This document shows positions 60,212 to 64,000 of a stretch of 64,000 nt of DNA, one piece after another (within the stretch, counting starts at the first letter, position 1; the number at the start of each line of letters is the position of its first letter). This DNA is from Effrenium voratum (Eukaryota > Sar > Dinophyceae > Suessiales > Symbiodiniaceae), in NCBI GenBank assembly GCA_963377175.1, contig CAUJNA010001613.1:543746-607745 (forward strand), read 5' to 3'. Below the pieces are notes generated by a model that saw only the letters and a list, made by a program, of their open reading frames with translations, did not search any database and had not been told where the DNA came from. A program made the position numbers and the translations under genes.

Positions 60212-61148
60212 AACACGCAACAAAAACACGCCCCAAGAGAATTTGACGGTATTTGCAGTACTTGTGGGTGATGTCCTCTCCCTTTTTAGGCACCCCAATT
60301 TTCACCCCAATCTTGACCATCTGACTCTTCATCTGCACATTTGACTGTACCTCTATCCACCTCAAATGCTTTAAAGCGCTTAAAGCACTTTTGGATTCAA
60401 GATTCAAGATTCCCAGGACTCTAGATCTGGAATCCTGAATCCAACCTGGGGCCCCTAAAACCTTGAATATTGAAAAACACTGTAAATACCAGTGTGGTGC
60501 ATGCGTATTGGTAGGTTTTGTGCATCGCAGATTTTGTTGAGGAAGTTAGTTGTTTCGGCAGACCGCATGGCATTAATGTAAGATGTGAGCAGATGTAATT
60601 GTTTGTATTGGCCAAGGTTTGTGAGCTGATTGACGAATGGAACTTGCAGATGAGTTGAAATGAGAGATGGAAGATGCGTAGCAGGTAGTGGCACAGTTGT
60701 GTAAGTTGCCAGACGAAAAGGATCTGCACATCAGTTGAGATGAGAAATCGAAGGTGCGTTGGCGAAGCAGAAGAGGCATTGTTTGCTGTATTGTTGACAC
60801 CCTTGCGGAGGAACTCTCAGAGAGATGTGTTACAGTCAATTGAACGAGGATAACAATAATGAAGACTTTAAACGGGCAAAACTGATATGGACACATGTTC
60901 ACTGTAAAAAGCATGAGAGAACAATACGACATCTGTTGAAATAAGTTTATATAGTTTATGACAAGAAGATGTATGATTGAACAAGAATCTAAAGGAGGAA
61001 AACCCACAATTATGTTTCAGAAAGTAGAAGCAAGTAATATTCAACTAGGTGGCAAAGGCTTAGTGAATCATTTGCCAACATTGTAAAATGAGCCCACTTC
61101 TAATAACATCCATCTAAAATGACCCCATTTCCCTTACAAAAGCAGCAG

Positions 61149-61149
<1 letters not shown>
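60212..61149. other. AT-richer intergenic DNA, no gene seen
   Basis: Composition is noticeably more AT-rich than the flanking DNA. No reading frame or repeat is recognised. Confidence 0.5.
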
Positions 61150-61183
<34 letters not shown>

Positions 61184-61770
61184 TGTGGGTGTGTGTGTGT
61201 GTATGTGTTTGTCTTTTCTGTTTTGCGGGGGGGATGCATACATAATATATATATATATACATACAAATACATACACATTCATACACATACACAAACATAC
61301 ATGCACAAGTAAATAACATACATATATGATATGTATATATATATACTCACATACACATACACATACATACATGGGCGCACGCATAGACACATACACACAT
61401 ACATACATACATACATACATACATACATACATACGTACATACGTACATACGTACATACGTACATACGTACATACGTACATACGTACATACGTACATACGT
61501 ACATACGTACATACGTACATCCATACATCCATACATCCATACATCCATACATCCATACATCCATACATCCATACATCCATACATCCATACATCCATCCAT
61601 CCATGCATCCATGCATCCATGCATCCATGCATCCATGCATCCATGCATCCATGCATCCATGCATCCATGCATACATGCATACATGCATGCATGCATGCAT
61701 GCATGCATGCATACATGCATGCAAGCATGCATGCATGCATGCATGCATGCATACATACATACATCGTACG
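61150..61770 (+). repeat. GT, AT and graded tetranucleotide array
   Basis: GT repeat at 61151-61210, AT at 61246-61258, then from about 61345 CATA units. These change to ACGTACAT (about 61430-61510), CCATACAT (about 61518-61588), CCATGCAT (about 61590-61670) and GCAT (about 61680-61750). Neighbouring blocks differ by one base. Confidence 0.94.
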
Positions 61771-62689
61771 TCTACATATGTCATGCGTCTGCAGGGGTGC
61801 ATATTCATAAACAGTTACATGCAGGTATACATATGCACATACAGTATTGCGCGTGTACCTTCATTTGTGCGTATCACATGCGTGCGTACATGCACATGGG
61901 CATATACACACATCTGCCAACATACTTGCATGCATACATACCCGATGCTTCCCGAGGTTCATTTGTAGCCTGTCGCAGGACGTAGCTGACTGTCAACACT
62001 AAAGGGAAGTAATAACAAGCACATGCTACATTCAGCCAGAGCCTTCAAGTGGGAAAGCAAGTCCCGCTTCAACTCTAAGGTTCTATCTGCGGGGCACGAA
62101 GACTCCCTTGATCACCTTTGGCTCTTGCGTGACTCGGACGATGCACATATCACTGGAAGAAGGCTTGCTGTGGCTGCGCCTCTTGAAAGGTGTACTTGAT
62201 TTCCGCAACGGTGGTCCCATTAATCTAAACCAAAAGCAGCTGGCAAGCCTGCCAAATCGATGGAAAACCAGTTTTTTTACACCCCACTGAACCTTCAACA
62301 CGGGCTTTTGCTCTGGCAACAGAGGCTTCGCCAGCGGTGACAAGCCTGGCATTGCGGATGATAAGGAGGTCACTGGCTTCAACTTGTTTGCAATAGTTCA
62401 TCGAATTACTGCGTAATCATTAGTAGTTACCCTTCGGATGCAGGGTAGACTCACAAACAAGGCAAACCTTGTGACAAAATGAACAAATGGCCTGCTCAGA
62501 GTTTTATTTGTTTGCCTTTTTCGGCTTTTGACCAGGGAGTGGCCGGCCCGATGGTATTTCAGTGGTTTACTTGAGCCTTCTTGGTCCAGTCGCAACCTTT
62601 ATGAGACTATGGCATGTTTGGGGGCCAATGTTGGAAGCCAAGTGACTTTGTTGCTCCCAGCGATCCGATTCCTTATTGTTTATTTTTTT
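61771..62689. other. Intergenic DNA, no gene seen
   Basis: Nothing recognised beyond short random frames. Confidence 0.5.
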
Positions 62690-62757
62690 ATTTTTCTGGG
62701 GGGGAGGGATAGTTTCAATTTAACCCGCAAACAGTTCAACTTTACGCAGGGGATCTG
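62690..62757 (+). mobile_element. Degenerate relative of family C, uninterrupted
   Basis: TAGTTTCAATTTAACCCGC, then AACAGTTCAACTTTACGC and AGGGGATCTGAGGGCAGG. It serves as the empty-site comparison for the interrupted copy at 55428-55606. Ends are approximate. Confidence 0.5.
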
Positions 62758-62899
62758 AGGGCAGGTAAATGATGCCCGTCAAAAGCTTCCCCAATTCAAT
62801 TTCACCGGGTCCCCGCGTCCATTCGAGAACTGCTCGAGACCTCCAAGCCATCAAGCTGACCTTAGAGCGGAATATTCGACGCCCAAAGATGGAGTCTTC

Positions 62900-63011
62900 C
62901 TAGGTCTCCCAGTGCCCTTTCTCACCCCTTGTTGGGGGGAGGGCTCCCCTACTAAAATAGACTACAGAAAAAATGGTACCTTTTTTCTATCCTCTCGACT
63001 TGAGGACCTAT
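62900..63011 (+). mobile_element. MITE-like element, family A, copy 7
   Basis: The left end CTAGGTCTCCCAG is intact. The right end GAGGACCTATG has lost the last CTAG. The body CCCTACTAAAATAGACTAC is intact. No target duplication can be read. Confidence 0.68.
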
Positions 63012-64000
63012 GTAGTCATGTTTGAACATTGTCAACATCAAACTCTGTAGAGCGCTGTAAAACACGGCGGTTGTCTCGGGGAGTTTTACCTATTTGGCCA
63101 AAGGGGGTGTAATGACGTGTGAGTCAAGCCTGCCTTTTGAACCGCGGATGTCGCTTGCGACTGGTACTTTGCTCCAGCGCCGGGTCAGAAGCATGCACTT
63201 GGTATTCTGTAAGGTTTTGCTCCTCTCTCTTTGATTTGCAGAGTGTGTATCACGTTTGGGGACAGATTCTGGAGACGCTCAGACTTGAGGTGTGTGTGTG
63301 TGGCAGTTCAGTTGCTTGAAAGGGTCCAATCATAGAGCACGTATCAGAATGTCTTCAAAGACCGTGCACAAAAGGAGGGTGAAGCCACACCGAGGCTGTG
63401 TTTTCACGTTTGGCATGTCGTGTGACTTCGTAGATGCGGACTATATTGGACAAATCTTTCACAGTTCATGTTCTTTTGCCTGAGGCAAATCGCACCCGAC
63501 TTGGGTTTCGCGGCCTCCTCCAGGCATCCTTTACTCTGGCCAGGGAGTGCTGGGAGTCTGGCCAACAGCGTAAGCCCCATCCTTCGGCCCGCGTGACATG
63601 CTGAGGCAGGCCACTTCATAGCGTTCGCAGGCATCGGCATGTGCAACATGGCGCAGTTCCAGCTCAGCAAATAGTGCCTTGCCAGATGCGTATGTGTCCA
63701 AACTACCTTCATGCACGAAAACGAGCATGAGAGGGGTTCGGCTATTGATTTACCACTTTGGCTAGCGGATGCGTTGCTTTTCATGCACAGCTGAGGGGGT
63801 CACTGGCTCAATACTTGGAGCACCGGCACTGTATCCGATGCCGTGAAATGTATCCACGGGGTTGAGTGTTTGCAGCTATGCATGCAGGAGCGATGGACAG
63901 TCATCCTTGCGAAATCCCAAATGTTATTGAGCAAATGCAATGTCAATTGACAGGGTAAAATGCTGTTGCACGTGATTTCCTCAAATGTTATTGAGCAAAT
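63012..64000. other. Intergenic DNA ending in a short direct repeat
   Basis: No gene recognised. AAATGTTATTGAGCAAAT occurs at 63919-63936 and again at 63983-64000, the very end of the window, with a 64-bp period. Confidence 0.55.

Overview
The window looks like nuclear DNA from a dinoflagellate alga. Four things point that way. One decayed non-LTR retrotransposon carries an ORF1 motif, VGEASHPGP, close to a motif I associate from memory with dinoflagellate retroelement proteins. A block of plant/alveolate-type CCCTAAA telomere-like repeat lies inside the sequence. Microsatellite is present in very large amounts. More than 50 kb shows no recognisable host gene. I found no ribosomal RNA, no tRNA I would defend, and no bacterial-type operon. 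The species cannot be named from this sequence.

Layout. At 1-1860 there is unremarkable DNA with one small inverted-repeat element and a CA-rich flank. At 1861-9282 (minus strand) lies a 7.4 kb non-LTR retrotransposon. In transcription order it encodes an ORF1 with a basic N-terminal region and an OTU-type cysteine protease domain, a zinc-finger ORF, then an ORF2 with AP-type endonuclease, reverse transcriptase, a zinc-knuckle-like region and RNase H. It is broken by at least four frameshifts and one in-frame TAG, so it is a dead or badly damaged copy, yet most catalytic residues survive. Both its ends touch CA-rich repeat of the same strand polarity. From 9283-11310 and 13448-14053 there are long CA- and TG-type arrays.

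From 14 to 64 kb the DNA is gene-free as far as I can see, but it holds a population of short elements with terminal inverted repeats (TIRs), which look like MITEs. Family A (about 107-121 bp, termini CTAGGTCC..GGACCTAG) has seven copies, four of them with perfect 4-bp target duplications. Family C (89-118 bp, termini CTTGRCTGC..) has three copies, also with 4-bp duplications (two perfect, one 3 of 4). Family B (about 123-137 bp, termini TATGGCCATGG..) has four copies. Family D (67-133 bp, termini GGGTGTGTCTT..) has five. One family A copy sits inside a relative of family C, and the interrupted element can be read across the insertion, which fixes the insertion boundaries. Four elements are packed into 690 bp at 46186-46875.

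Tandem repeats make up much of the rest: a 2.7 kb satellite of 55-bp units with a six-unit higher-order pattern (26101-28797), a GATT/GGTT region (35590-36290), a CT-rich array (49871-50818), a T-poor compound array (58966-60180), and a tetranucleotide array whose unit changes stepwise (61345-61770). Smaller minisatellites lie at 47.5, 51.3 and 53.1 kb. The retrotransposon genes would have acted together in target-primed reverse transcription. The MITE-like elements have no coding capacity and would need a transposase encoded elsewhere.
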